Shown here: one piece after another, positions 36,935-48,697 of the stretch
Layout: each line of letters begins with the position of its first letter
How positions within the stretch are numbered: position 1 is the stretch's first letter
Assembly: GCA_023079485.1 (NCBI GenBank)
Contig: CM041083.1
Coordinates: 140,443,052-140,507,051, forward strand
Direction: 5' to 3'
Source of the DNA: Archilochus colubris
Taxonomy: Eukaryota; Chordata; Aves; Apodiformes; Trochilidae
DNA: 64,000 bases
Translations under genes and position numbers: made by a program
The notes under the pieces: generated by a model
Database searches by the model: none
What the model saw: the letters and a program-made list of their open reading frames with translations, nothing else
Told to the model about the DNA's origin: nothing

Positions 36935-39900
36935 CAAGCATGTTCAGCAGAGACAAAGACAGGAGGGAAATCACCATAACACATCCTGCAGAAAGATGAG
37001 GTTCATCCAGAGATCAGTAAAAAAGAATTTTGGCACTGGAGAAGTCCTGAGTAGGGCAGCTTAGTATTTGTACCTTTGTCACCCATCTGGTAAAGTCTCA
37101 AGTAGAATATCCAACACAGTCATATCTAAAAGCCAGAAGAAGAAAAAAAATCTCTCCCTTAGTTCATATTGCTTGGCTGGCTGGCTGGAGGCCAAAGTCA
37201 TGACAGCTTGCATTGTGGTGGGGAGAGCAGTGGGGCTCCCTGATCAAGGTCAGCAAATTTTTAATGAAGGGAGCTTGGTTACTACTCCCTTTGTGGGAAA
37301 AGGTTGGCTGGAGGTGAAAAAGGCTCTGTTCACAGAGGTATTGCACATGCACCCTCCTTGACTCTCAAAACCAGATGAGCTGGAGCTGTCTCCAGGAGGA
37401 TTCCTCACATCTGGGGAATGCCTTCCTGGGGAACAGGCAAAGGAACTCTGTGAAGTGGGGCTGGTGTATCCTTGCCTCACTGTGCAGCACCCTCAGTCAG
37501 TGGTCACTGAGACCCTATAAACAGTTTTATTGTACCCTTTCATCCCATCTCTTGCATGGTGAGGTCTCTCAGCTTTTACAAGGCTTGCCATCAAAAGGTT
37601 TTGCATTGCAAGACCAAGAATTGCAGGGCAGCTGAGAATATTTGACTTGTTGGCATTCAAATCCAAGCCTTATCACTCTAAAACATACATTGAGTTTTTT
37701 AGGACACTACCATGGTACAGAATGGATTTAGGAAAATCAGTCTTATTGCAGTCTCGAGGGCATTTTAATATTTGGGAATAGCAAGACCAGAATTTCAGAT
37801 GCATGTTGTAGCATCAAAAATGGGCAAGAAAGATGAGTTCTAGTACATGGGGTTGTTGTAAGAGCTACAGCCTTCCAGAAATGTCAGATTCCTGAGACTG
37901 ACTGTGGGTCAGAACTTTCCATTATGTTCCTCCTATGGAAGCAGATCTGCCTGAAGATGAGAAGACAAGACACCAGAAAGCAATGCTTGTTTACATATTC
38001 AGAGTTTATAATAAAACTTTTTCAATCCTGTTTATATTTTTTAAAGTGTTTCTAAAAGTACTCTGTGAAGAGGCAGAGCCCTTTGCTTTTACGAAGTAGT
38101 AAGCAGAACCTTTTCTCTGGTAATCATAGCCTATTTGGGAAGTTCTTTCCAGTGTCTGTGGGCAAAACTGTTTAAAAACAGTTCTCTACAAAAATAAAGT
38201 TGTAAAGCTATGAAGCATTTTTTGTTTTGACAGATCTAAATAATTGTTTCCCAGTATTTCAGAAAGATTCTGACATTCCCAAACGTTCATTAGCTTGACT
38301 GTTTTGGGAAAGGGGTTTATTTTTGCCTTTAATCTTCTACTGATATCGAGAATGACTTTGTTTATATCAATATAGGGCTATTTTTTATCACTCCATGTTT
38401 AGATGCTGACTCTCTTATTCACCTTTTTAGCAAGGTTTTGCAATTAACAAAAAATGAGTTTGTTTAAAAATAATAGCTTCGGTGTTGAATTAGATTCCAG
38501 CCAGTAGGATTTTTAATCTAATTTTTGCAAAAGGAATTAGAGTTTTAGTGTTAAGAGCTGGAGCACTTCTTTGTTAAATGGAGCATTATCATAAAATCAG
38601 GATGTTCTAGACTTTTTTTTTTAACTCTATATTTTTCTGTGTCAAAGAGTAAAATACATTCTTTTTTTGCTTGCTGTTGACTAGCAAAGTATTTTCTCAC
38701 CCTCTGCTGTAGGAAAGAGTCATGCATATTTGATGTCTTTCTCCTTCAAAATATTTCAAATAAGTCAGCTAGACTATCTCCATCAATGGGGTGAGCGGAG
38801 CTGTAACACCTACTTAAAGGAGGGGAGCCATCTGGTTTCCTTGCAACTCGGAGCCTGCTGGCAAATATTAGGTTGTACCAATTTAGTGCATGATGAAGTG
38901 GGAAATAATGGACATTCTTGAAAAAGCTGAAACAGGATCAGCTGTTATTGGCAAAAATTGGCAGGTGCAGCGCACGGTGCCGGCTGTAAGCACGGGCTGA
39001 AGTTGGGGAGTGCAGCTGGGAAAATGGGCTGCTAATTGAATGGTTGCAGGACTCCCAGCAGCTCTGACAGTCATGGAGCATCATTAATTGGAGGTGCTTG
39101 GTTGGCTTGGTGGAAGCTGTCACAGAATGAAGGATCCTGCGAGCTGATGTTTGTTTTCTAGGTGTCAGTGTGTTCATTGCCTCTTACTCAGGCTGAGTCC
39201 TTGTGGACTCAGAAATGCTTTCAGACTTAGGAGGACGAGCGTAAGGCTAGCAATATCTATTTCTTATTTACATTTACAGCATGGTGATGGTGGTTGGGAG
39301 TCATAAAAGCTACTCAATTACACATTTGTTTAACTGCATGCTTCTATGGTTATCTTCCTCATCCCTCTCTTTTTCCCTTTTATTTTCACTTATATTAAGT
39401 TTCTAAATTGGCTTGCCATAAAGCAGTGACTATTTTTTTATATTTTTTTTTTTAATTCAGAGCCTGAGAAGACCTTGCCCTCATCTGAGTTTCTGGGATG
39501 CTGCTGTAATTCATACAGTGGTTACAGAAACAGAAATATCCTGGGTTTAGTCCCAAATAGTATTACACAAGCCTCTGGTCTGTGTGGGTCTCAAAATAGC
39601 AGTGAGTGCAAAAGCACGTGTGTGTTAACCATGGCTCCCTTTTTCATATGTTGTTTTTATTCATTAAATGCAAACATATCACAGTGCATCCTAGTTTAAT
39701 ATATAGGTCTGTTGGCAAAATGTAGCATTTTTCTTCAGCTGTTGGTGCCCCTTGAGGAAAGACCTATTGGCAATGAGTGCAGAAAGCAGCGTTGACTTCA
39801 GCGTGCACATCATGGATCAGCAGTGACTGTAGCACCCCCATGCACCTAAAAACTTGCTGTGTATGGTGTAGCTTTCCTGGATGAGTTATGGTGGCTAGGG

Positions 39901-40681
39901 GTTAGGAGGCTTCCAGGTTGTCCCACCCAGCATTGGTATTTATAGGCATGAGGTTATAAATGGACTGAATGAGGAACAGCAGGATGAAAACTGGCCTAAA
40001 CGTCCTAATGCTCTGCTGTCTCCAAAGGATGTAGGCCAAGTTATAAATCCTTTGAGAGAGGACTGATGAGACCAATTTTTCCAAATGGACCCCAAGCCAG
40101 TCTCTCAGTGATCGTCATGCTCTTCCCCTGTTAGGGGACAGAAAAAATTACCAGAAAAAATACCTTCAGTTTGCATTTGCATTTGAATAACCTGTGTCAA
40201 GTGGCAGGCAGGGCGGTGGAACTGGAAGGTTTTGGAAGCTTGGACCAAAGCCTTGTGTGGCAAATGTCAAGCACAGGCCTGTGACAGACCTGGGAATAAT
40301 GAGACACTGATGAAGAAGCTCCTGCCTCCTTACCCTGGCTCTGCCTCTGCAACCTGGGACAAGGTGTTTTCAGGAATGCTGTTTTTTTAAAGGCCAGTTT
40401 GGTGAACACCAATTCATGGTGCCCAGTTCCAACCTCTCTCCTGCATGCTTATTCTGTTTCGCTTTTGATTTCCCTGGTGTTAAGGAGTGCATGGAAATAA
40501 CTCACCCAGCTACAGAAAATTAAATAAATTTGGCATCACCCTGGAGGTAGACAGTAACACTTGGCTTGGGGCAGGTTTTGGGAAATGAAGTCTGCTGGTG
40601 TGCCTCCTGGTAACCTTCCTGGCTATCTGGGAGATGGCAAACAGATGATGGGTTTGGGATCTGTCTCATTCATGCAACCAT

Positions 40682-41060
40682 GGAATCACAGAATGGTTTG
40701 GGTTGGAAGGGACCTTAAAGATCAGCTAGAGCCTCCCTGCCATGGGACGTCTTCCACTAGACCAGGCTGCCCCAAGCCCCATCCAGCCTGGCCTTGAACA
40801 CTTCCAGAAAGGAGGCAGCCACAGCTTCTCTGTCTCACTACCCTCACAGGAAATAATTCCTTCCTAAAATACAATCTAAAGCCTACCTTCTTTTAGCTTG
40901 AAACTGTTTCCCCTTGTCCTGTCACTACATGGCCTTGTAAAAAAAGTACTTTCTCCAGGTTTCCTGGAAGCACCTTTCCGGTGCTGGAAGGCTGCTATAA
41001 GGTCTCCCTGGAGGCATCTCTTCTTCAGGCTGAGCAACCCCCTTTGGCAGGGCAGATACA
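40682..41060 (-). mobile_element. CR1 LINE fragment, antisense
   Basis: The + strand begins GGAATCACAGAATGGTTTGG then GTTGGAAGGGACCTTAAAGA, the classic antisense CR1 3' end. It continues through GCCCCATCCAGCCTGGCCTT and a TTTCCCCTTGTCCTGTCACTA block. The - strand still reads parts of the ORF2 end, for example RCLQGDLIAAFQHRKGA and CSDRTRGNSFKLKEG. Similarity fades past about 41060. It lies under 600 bp upstream of the next exon. It belongs to a different CR1 type from 6291 and 30700. Confidence 0.92.
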
Positions 41061-41258
41061 CCCTGCAGCAAGCACTGCAGGCCTGTGTGGGCATCCACAG
41101 CACCCCAGGGGGCAGCTGCCACATTTCAGTTCTGGGGCCGTGGCTGAAGAAAGGATCATGGTGCTCCAGGCAGGCAGGTCCAGCAGGTGCCGTGTCCAGC
41201 AGGACTTGATGAAAAATTCCTCAAGACTTTCATTGAAATATTAATGGAGAAAAATACC

Positions 41259-41328
41259 TTTTTGTTTTGTTTGTTTTGTTTGGGGTATTTTGGTGGGTTT
41301 GTTTTGTTTTGTTTTGTTGTTGTTAACT
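41259..41328. repeat. T/G-rich pentanucleotide tract
   Basis: Imperfect TTTTG units (TTTTGTTTTGTTTG, and later TTTGTTTTGTTTTG) interrupted by GGGGTATTTTGGTGGG. It is simple sequence in sense orientation, upstream of the linker exon. Confidence 0.75.
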
Positions 41329-41629
41329 GAGATGCTTATAGAAATATTATTTTCCATAATAACCAGTTATTAATAGAATGGTCAGGTTGAGAGTTAAGTT
41401 TTACTCTAACATGAAGAAGATGTATTTTCAGGCGGCTGTTGTAAGAAAATGAATCTTCAGTAGGGATTCACTGACACAGGTCTGCTAAAACTCAGTGGAG
41501 CTGTGTTAAGTGAGCTATCTAAAGAGTCTGCATGAAGAGCAAGCCTGCAAATGGGCTCTTAACATCTGTCCCTCCCCTTCTTTTATTTTCCTTAATAATT
41601 TTATTTTTTCCCTTTCCCTGCACACACAG

Positions 41630-41992
41630 CTGAATGAATCTGCCAAGCAGCTCATGGAGATGGACAAGACCTGCTTGGCTGCCGCCTCGGGCTGCGACCT
41701 TCAGCTGCCAGCGGAGGCAGCGGCAGCGGCGACGGCTCTGGCACCGTGTCCCTCGCCGGGCGGTGCCGGTGCTGGTGCCGCTGGGGCAGGACAGCGACAG
41801 GCAGAGGGCAAGAAGAACGCCAAGAAACGCCACTCCTTCACGGCCCTCAGCATGACCCACAAGTCGTCCCAAGCCGCCAGCAACAGGCACTCCATGGAGA
41901 TCAGTGCCCCCGTCCTCATCAGCTCCAGTGACCCACGGGCAGCTGCCAGGATCGGGGAGCTCACCCACCTCTCCTCCAGTGCTCCAGCCCAG
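41630..41992 (+). CDS. SH3RF3: SH3RF3 internal exon: linker with Rac-binding-type segment
   Basis: 121 codons (363 bp), phase 0 at both ends, acceptor CACACACAG and donor CAG|GTAAGG. It covers the region between SH3-2 and SH3-3. Residues 1-13 ([13 protein letters not shown]) are the conserved start. Residues 28-54 are an Ala/Gly/Pro low-complexity stretch. Residues 61-88 are basic and serine-rich ([15 protein letters not shown], then NRHSME) and offer basophilic-kinase sites at Ser69 and Ser88. Residues 91-111 read [24 protein letters not shown]2 is reported to bind active Rac1 through a partial CRIB-like sequence, and ISAP fits the start of the CRIB consensus; placing it here is inference. 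The exon is clearly more GC- and CpG-rich than its flanks. Retaining the following intron would add about 24 codons before a stop near 42067. Confidence 0.95.
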
Positions 41993-44900
41993 GTAAGGTG
42001 GGAGTGCAGGTGGGGTTTGGGTGCTCGTGGTGGACAGGATGATGTTGCCTCACTTTTTTCAGAATAGCCGACCCCTGCTCATCCCGGTGCTCAGCATCTG
42101 CTGTTCCCATTCTTGTGTTAATCAGCGGGGAAGTGTGAGGAACCAGAAGATAAAGCCAAATTTGACTCACAATAATGCAACGCATTTAAAGGAAGTAATC
42201 ATTGCACCCCGTTCTCTTGTAGGAAGGAATAATTTTGAGTGATCCTGTTACACTGCAGGGTAGCAATACCAGTGTGAAATTCACACATTTGGGTTAAAAA
42301 AAACGTTTTTTTGAATAATTATTTCCATACAGATCACAGGAGGATCAGCAAATGTGCAGTACTTTGACAAGTGTTGTACCCAGCAAGTAACTGCTGCTCA
42401 GAAACACTTAAGGAGGCTTTAAACCACCAGACCTGTCGAGGATGCATCTCCTCATCCATGCTCCTCTCGAAGGAGGAGTTAGAGGAGAGTCCTTCTGGAT
42501 ATCCCCACAGGTCTCAAAAGGAGCTTCTGAGAGGCTGCTTCTGGGGACCTGGCAGAGACCGAAGCCAAACTCACCAGGAATGCACTGAAATCCCTTGAAA
42601 ATTCCTGGATAAGGGAATCAAAGTGGTAATACACAGTTTGAAGATGCAGAAGATACTGGAGAATTATAATAATAACAGTCACAAACCTCTTCTGCCTCAG
42701 CCTTCCTGCTCAGTCACCTACAGACTTGGCAAGCAGATTAGCAGTGACAGGTTCCCTCAACAGACCACCTCCCCATGCTCTGTGAGGCTTCCTAGCACTG
42801 AGATAACCTGAGCATGGCACGATCTTCCCACCCATCACTTCTCTGCTTAAAAAAGCAGCAATCCTGTCCTTTTTCTCTCCCTGGCCACGTCCTCCTGCCC
42901 CTTGCATCCATATCCTCATATTGGGCTACCTGCAATGGGCTGGCATGGAAAGCTGTCCACATTACAGCTGCACTGATGTGTGTGTAGACATCTGGGAGAG
43001 GGCAGGGCAGAAAAGGGGACAACACAGCAAATGGCAGGGACTGCCTTGGGCTGGAATGCTTGTTTATGCCCATTTGAAGTGCCAGGGAGGCTCCCCTGGA
43101 GGGCTGGTGTGGTGCCCCAGACCGTGGGGTTCATTCTTGACAGCTGTGCCATCCTGCCACCTGTGACACGAGCCCCCAGGATCCTGCAACACAAGTTTGC
43201 AATGTGCCTGCATGCACAGCAAGGTGTGCCACAGGGGCATCCAAAAGGGCCGTCCAAAACAGCGTGCTGAGAGGACACTGCCAGGTTGGAACAGCACCTT
43301 CTGTTCCTACCTCAGTCCCTGACCTCCCTCCACTGCCCAGCCACATGTACGAGACAGAGAGGCAGCTCAGTCCAACTGCAATTTAGCTCATTTTCTTCCA
43401 TGTGCCTTTTCCAGGCAAGGTCTCTGGGTTGTAAGGTCTTCCCCCTCCCTTCAGCCTTCAGGAGGGTGAAGTTTAGGATATGGCCCCCACAAAACAGCAT
43501 GTGTGCCAAAATGTGCTGGGACATCTGTGAAGCAGCACAAGCACAAAGAAATGAGTGAGGGTCCCAAGCTTGTCAAGTAAATGACACTCAGGTTTTTGGC
43601 ACTTGGAGTGACACATTTGGACTTTACAGTGATGTGACAGACTGTGGCTTTTCTGTTCTTATGCTAGTCAAGGGGAAAAGCATGCACACCCTCTGCTAGA
43701 TTCATGTGAAAGCTCATTCTAAGCTAGTAAACCACAAAAATTAGACCATGAAACGGAAAGTGCCTTGACTATTCTCTATCATTTTGCATATCAGAACAAC
43801 TGGTGTGCAAAACTACATTCATTGCCCAGACCATTGTGGTATTTGGGCAGAGGTGGAAGGGGGCAAGGAGGGCCCTGTTTTCTGTAGCATGTTGTGGTTA
43901 TTAAAATCCATCCTGAAGGATGTTTGGTTGGGTCCTTTGAAGCAGCTGAGAAGATGTGATTGGTGTCGTGGTCAGAAGCAGAGCTAAAGCTGGGTATGAT
44001 GAAGCCACCCCTGTGTAGTTGTGATTTGAACAGATTTGAGAAGGGATTTTGAAAGGATTTGAGCAGGTTTGCAGATGAAACACCTAGGCACATCAACTTC
44101 ACTGCTGGCCAAAACTATCTTGACCAAAATCCAGGGACGGGAAGAAGCCTTGGTGGTTCAGATCAACCTTAGAGAAAAGAAGTTTTCCTCTGTCAAAATC
44201 GCTATTGCAGCCCAAGAGCACAGCCATACCAGTTGTGGCATTTGCATGCATGGATACAGATCTCTGCTTTTGCTTTCTGGTTTGAGGGATTTAAACATTT
44301 TATTTTGCATACCTTGCTAGGAATGTGGATCTTTTGCAACCAAAAAAAAATTGGAGCTGACATTCTCTCTGTGTTCTCTTTACTGTATGAGCAGTTTTCT
44401 GAAAAATGCTTTGCTGTTTTAAGAGTAGCAGTAGAATAATCAGAGCTACCAATGTGAATTCACCTGTTTTCAAGCCTTCTTGTTAGGTCTACAAAGAGTC
44501 CATAATTCACCACGTACAAAATGTACATTAAAGTTGTGCAGCTATATTTATATATTTATTAATCCCATAATAACAAAGGTTACATTTTAATTAAAAATGT
44601 CAGAAATTCAGTTCTTTTTTCTGCCATTTGCTAAGACCTGGCGTGTCTCTGAAGCAACTAATGACACAGCAGCACTAGACAGAAAATCAGTTCAGCATTT
44701 TTCTTTTCACGTGGCTGAAAACCAGGCAGAGCAGTGTGAACAAAGGGCCCCTGAGCTCTTACATCAAGGCTTTTGGGGAAGTCTTGTCTTTGCATATTCT
44801 AAAATGTGTTTGCCATTTTTAAGGTAAATGTCCTGTATGTCTTGTTTAGGAGTTTGACATTTTGACAACCTATAAACTGGCTCTACTGCTGCTTTGGAAG

Positions 44901-47217
44901 AGTTCAAGGGTGTTGCTGAGAGCATGGGCAGATTGGCAAGAAAGTTGTGCATGTAGCTGCCAAACTTACTCATGAGCTCTACTGCAGGAGTGTGTCTCAC
45001 GTTTTCTTTCCTTGCTTGGAGAGGAATCTCTCTGCCCTGCAAGTGGTCATCACACACCTTGAGTGTTTCTCTCAGTAACCATCACACGTAATGACCACAC
45101 AGTAACCCTGACACTGGTTTAAATCAGCAAAGGAAGCCAAAAACCATTTCTTCTAGGGAGAAAAACAAATTTGCAGTTTCATTGCTGAATATCTAGCAGA
45201 TTTATGCCTTTTCTTTCACCATTAGTCCAAATTTTGCTTATTGTGTCTTTATATCATGTCCTTGAAATTTTCAGGCACTTTGTCATTGTTTATTTAGCAG
45301 GTTTCCTTATAAAAAGAAGGAAAGGAGGCTTGTTCAGTTTAGTAGGTATGAGCTTCTCTGGTACGTATCAGGATTGGTATTTAGCTTGCGGGAGGATTTC
45401 TACCTCTGTGCAAATTTGACACAGTTTTCCTGTAGCCTTGTCCTTTGAACAAGCAGAATTCAATTACAGAAGTTCTTGCATGGCATCCAGTCCCCTACCT
45501 CAGGCAGCAGAGCTGGTGCGCAGCAAAGCAATCTTCTTAAAACAAGCATCCATTTTCCGTGTAGACCTGAAGTGTAATCTGGGACACCTGCTTTTTCTCT
45601 GCTTACAGGAGAGGAAACAAGGACATTGAACGCTTCTTGCTCTGGAAACTTAAAATGAAGGTGCAAATTTTAGATTTTTCAGTAAATGTGGAATATATTC
45701 CACCCCTTAGAAGTTGTTTTTATGCACTATATTCCTGTGGCTTTTGTCAATTTTTGTGAATTGAAACCAGAGTTTCATGCCGAGCTGACATGGTTTGTTT
45801 TTGTTGGTTTTATGAGTTGTTAGATTTCTGCAAGCCTCCTGCTTCTCCAGAAGGGCACAGATTTATGCATATTGAGCACTGACATGCAGACCAGAGTATG
45901 AAATCAGATATTTTGAAAGCACTTCCCTATATCATTAATTCAACAGCTGAAGACTACAGGCCTTCATTTACATGTTTGCTGTTCTTTAAGAAGAAGTAGC
46001 GCAGATGTTTCCCAAAATCCATTTGGAAAAAAGTGATGGTCTAAAAAACATGTTCATTGACTACAAACTTAGGGATGCTCAAAGGCAGAAGAAGCAACTT
46101 CAAAACACTTCAGATGGATAAAATAGTGACTGGAAGACCACAACAGCCATAACACAAAACATTTATTTTCAAAGAGGTGATGCTAGGATCTTCATTTTGT
46201 TTGCAGCCAAATTTACTTCTTTGGTTTTGTTGCATGCTGAGTATCACTCATTAATTGGAAGATCTCCATCTAAAAGGTAATAGTCTCTGTCCATCATGAA
46301 AAATATCCTATCAAGCGGGCAAAATGGATTTTTATTGAAGATGTAAGTAGTCCTGCAGGCCTGTGATGGAGCTGAAGTGGAATTAGCTTAGGGGTGCAGA
46401 GGAGCAGTTCGTAACTGAGACTCCCTGAGGAATAGGGAAGGTTCCCCTGGACAATCATCAGGCCCAGGCCTCAGGTGGCTTGTCTTGCTTCCATTTTCAC
46501 CCCTTATGAATTATTCTTCCCTGCAATTTGGAAAGGTCATAGGTCAGTGCTGCTCCAAATCCCCTGGTTTTTAACAGAAAACGCATCTCATAAATAATGA
46601 AGTGTGGTTTTGTGTTCACCAGGGTGACAGCTGAGTGAGGAAGAAAGGATCCTCCCCACGGAAGGAACTTCTATGTGTGTTTTGAACAACTCATCACCAT
46701 GCACAAGAAGTTCACGTGTATCTGCAAGTGTTAGTACAGGCTCCTAACCAGAGGCCACATGTTCAGGAAAAGCAGAGAACAATGTCTTGCATGCTTTCAG
46801 TCCCAAAGAGTGACAGTATTTGAAATGAAAAATGTTCCTTGAAGTGTCCCACTGTATAAATCATTTTGAAGTGTGACTCCTTATCAGTTATTTAGAAGTG
46901 CTGAATTTTAGCTAAGCAAATGTAATAGCAGAAGTCTGGTTGAGGCTTGGCTGATAACCTAAATGTGCTGACCATGAGAAGCATACAGATTATACATAAA
47001 ATCCAGAGACTAAAAATGAGCTTTGAATTTTCAAGCACTCGAACAGGGTTTGAGAAAAGAGGAGAAATTCAGGTATTTTTCAGCATTGGCCTGGAGTTCA
47101 AATTCTGTCCAATCTGCTCTGCTGCTGGCTGTGAATGACAGCTGAGTGGATACCCATTAATGAGAGCGAGACAGATGAAACCAAGGGCAGCAATCTCAGG
47201 AGAGATAATACTCAGAG

Positions 47218-47220
<3 letters not shown>

Positions 47221-47269
<49 letters not shown>
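47221..47269. repeat. (TAT)n trinucleotide microsatellite
   Basis: About 16 uninterrupted TAT/ATT units. It reads as poly-Asn or poly-Leu in open frames, which is an artefact. Confidence 0.95.
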
Positions 47270-47270
<1 letters not shown>

Positions 47271-48667
47271 CAACCTGTGCTTCTGTCATTGAGATCAAAA
47301 TATCTTGGTCTTGAAAACCACATAAGAGACTTCACTGAAGTCTAACCTAATGCTATTTAATTGTGTTTGTGCATTCCCAATTCTACTCAAAAGTATTTAG
47401 AACTGGTTCCAGGCATTGACTATTCATTACATTTCTGTTTTGGATAACTTTATAAAGAATTATTGATGGAGCATTTGTAGGTGGGAAGGAGTTATGGTTT
47501 TTTAAGCTGTGAGTTTTGAGCAGGCATGTAAACCACATCTTTTTATGGCTACCAATAGGTCTTTGAATACACTATGCATATTGGGATGACATTATTTCTC
47601 AAAGCTGTCAAAAATGAGACACTTCAGCTAACACAGTCTATTCACTGACTCCATAAGCTGCTGAGAATCCAGGTCAGAGCAAAATCACCTTTCAGAGGCT
47701 GCCAGTTTAGAGACAGGGTCTTCTCTTTACCTTATAATCTGCTTCATCTCAAATATGTTTTGCAAGATTTTTCAAGAACTGCAAAACCTAACTTTTTACA
47801 GGATCTAGGAAAAGAAGATTGTGCTTTAGAAGGGTTAATCAACTATGCATGAAATACCATTGACTGTAAAACAAAAACAAAATATTTTTTTCCAAATGGT
47901 CCTCAGGGTGGTAGCCCAAAAGCATTTTACCACTGAAATAATTTTTGCACAATGACTTGTGTAGTTATAAAAGAAAATAATTATGAACTTGTTATTAAAA
48001 TACCTTCTTCTAGAGGTCAAGCATTCACTTTAAGCTTTCCTGTCTCTCTGCATTTGATTTCCCATATTGTTTGATCCCAGAATTGCAAGAAACCATTCAC
48101 TATAAAACTATTGAAAACCTCACAGTGGAGAGCTAGACACTGGTGCTCAGTGCTGAAAGGGTTATTCTGAGGGAGAAACAAGGCTGAATAAAATATAATT
48201 CTCATTATGCTCATCCACATGATGCTTAATTAGTCCTCATTTGGGGGAACTGAGAAGCTGCAAACCAGAATAATCAGTGCTTTTATGGATGGTAATGTCA
48301 GATGAATGTTTGAAAGAAGATGACAAAAAAATAAATTTGGTTGGTTTTTTTTCCTTCCAACTTGCAGCCATGCTTAGATTTCAGGATAGTGGAAGCTCAG
48401 GAAATACAAATACATTACTTCCCCAGATCTCCATGTAGCTCCATGAGCTATTCACAGAAGACACAGTCTAGAGTTTTTGAGCTATTATAAGCCAAGAAAT
48501 AAAAAGAGCAAACATGGTGCTAGGACAGGCAAGCATAATATTCTGCCTCACCTTCATCCACAGCTAAAGATACTTAGAGGTTGTAAGAATCTCTCAGTAA
48601 ATACTAAATAAATACTAAATACTCAGCAAAATAAATTTAGCTCCAGTTTTTGCAGGAAGGAACTGGG

Positions 48668-48697
48668 TATTTATGCAGCTATTTATGCAGCTGCAGC
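48668..48697. repeat. 12-bp tandem duplication
   Basis: TATTTATGCAGC occurs twice in a row, followed by a partial TGCAGC. About 45-70 bp upstream there is also a duplicated AATACTAAATA motif. Confidence 0.7.

Larger units (their letters stand above)
18831..41629 (+). other. SH3RF3: SH3RF3 intron between SH3-2 and linker exon (22.8 kb)
   Basis: Largest intron in the window, phase 0, with GTAAGT donor and CACACACAG acceptor. It contains CR1 copies at 30700-31187 (sense) and 40682-41060 (antisense), A-runs at 22797-22821 and 23531-23549, a TA/CA-rich stretch at 20395-20520, a short TG run at 36910-36934 and a TTTTG-rich tract at 41259-41328. Candidate conserved non-coding stretches by eye are 19670-19880, 22380-22570, 29815-29905, 38300-38600 and 38810-39130. 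I recognised no additional exon, and no gene on the opposite strand. Confidence 0.8.

Noticed and set aside
36784..36984. Frame with a His-Thr repeat on the - strand
   Set aside because: Artefact of a short TG repeat; no conserved protein sequence around it.
41519..41968. Antisense open frames over the linker exon
   Set aside because: Shadow frames caused by high GC content of the real sense exon; no conserved protein recognised.
47069..47345. Frames with poly-Asn or poly-Leu
   Set aside because: Artefact of the TAT microsatellite.
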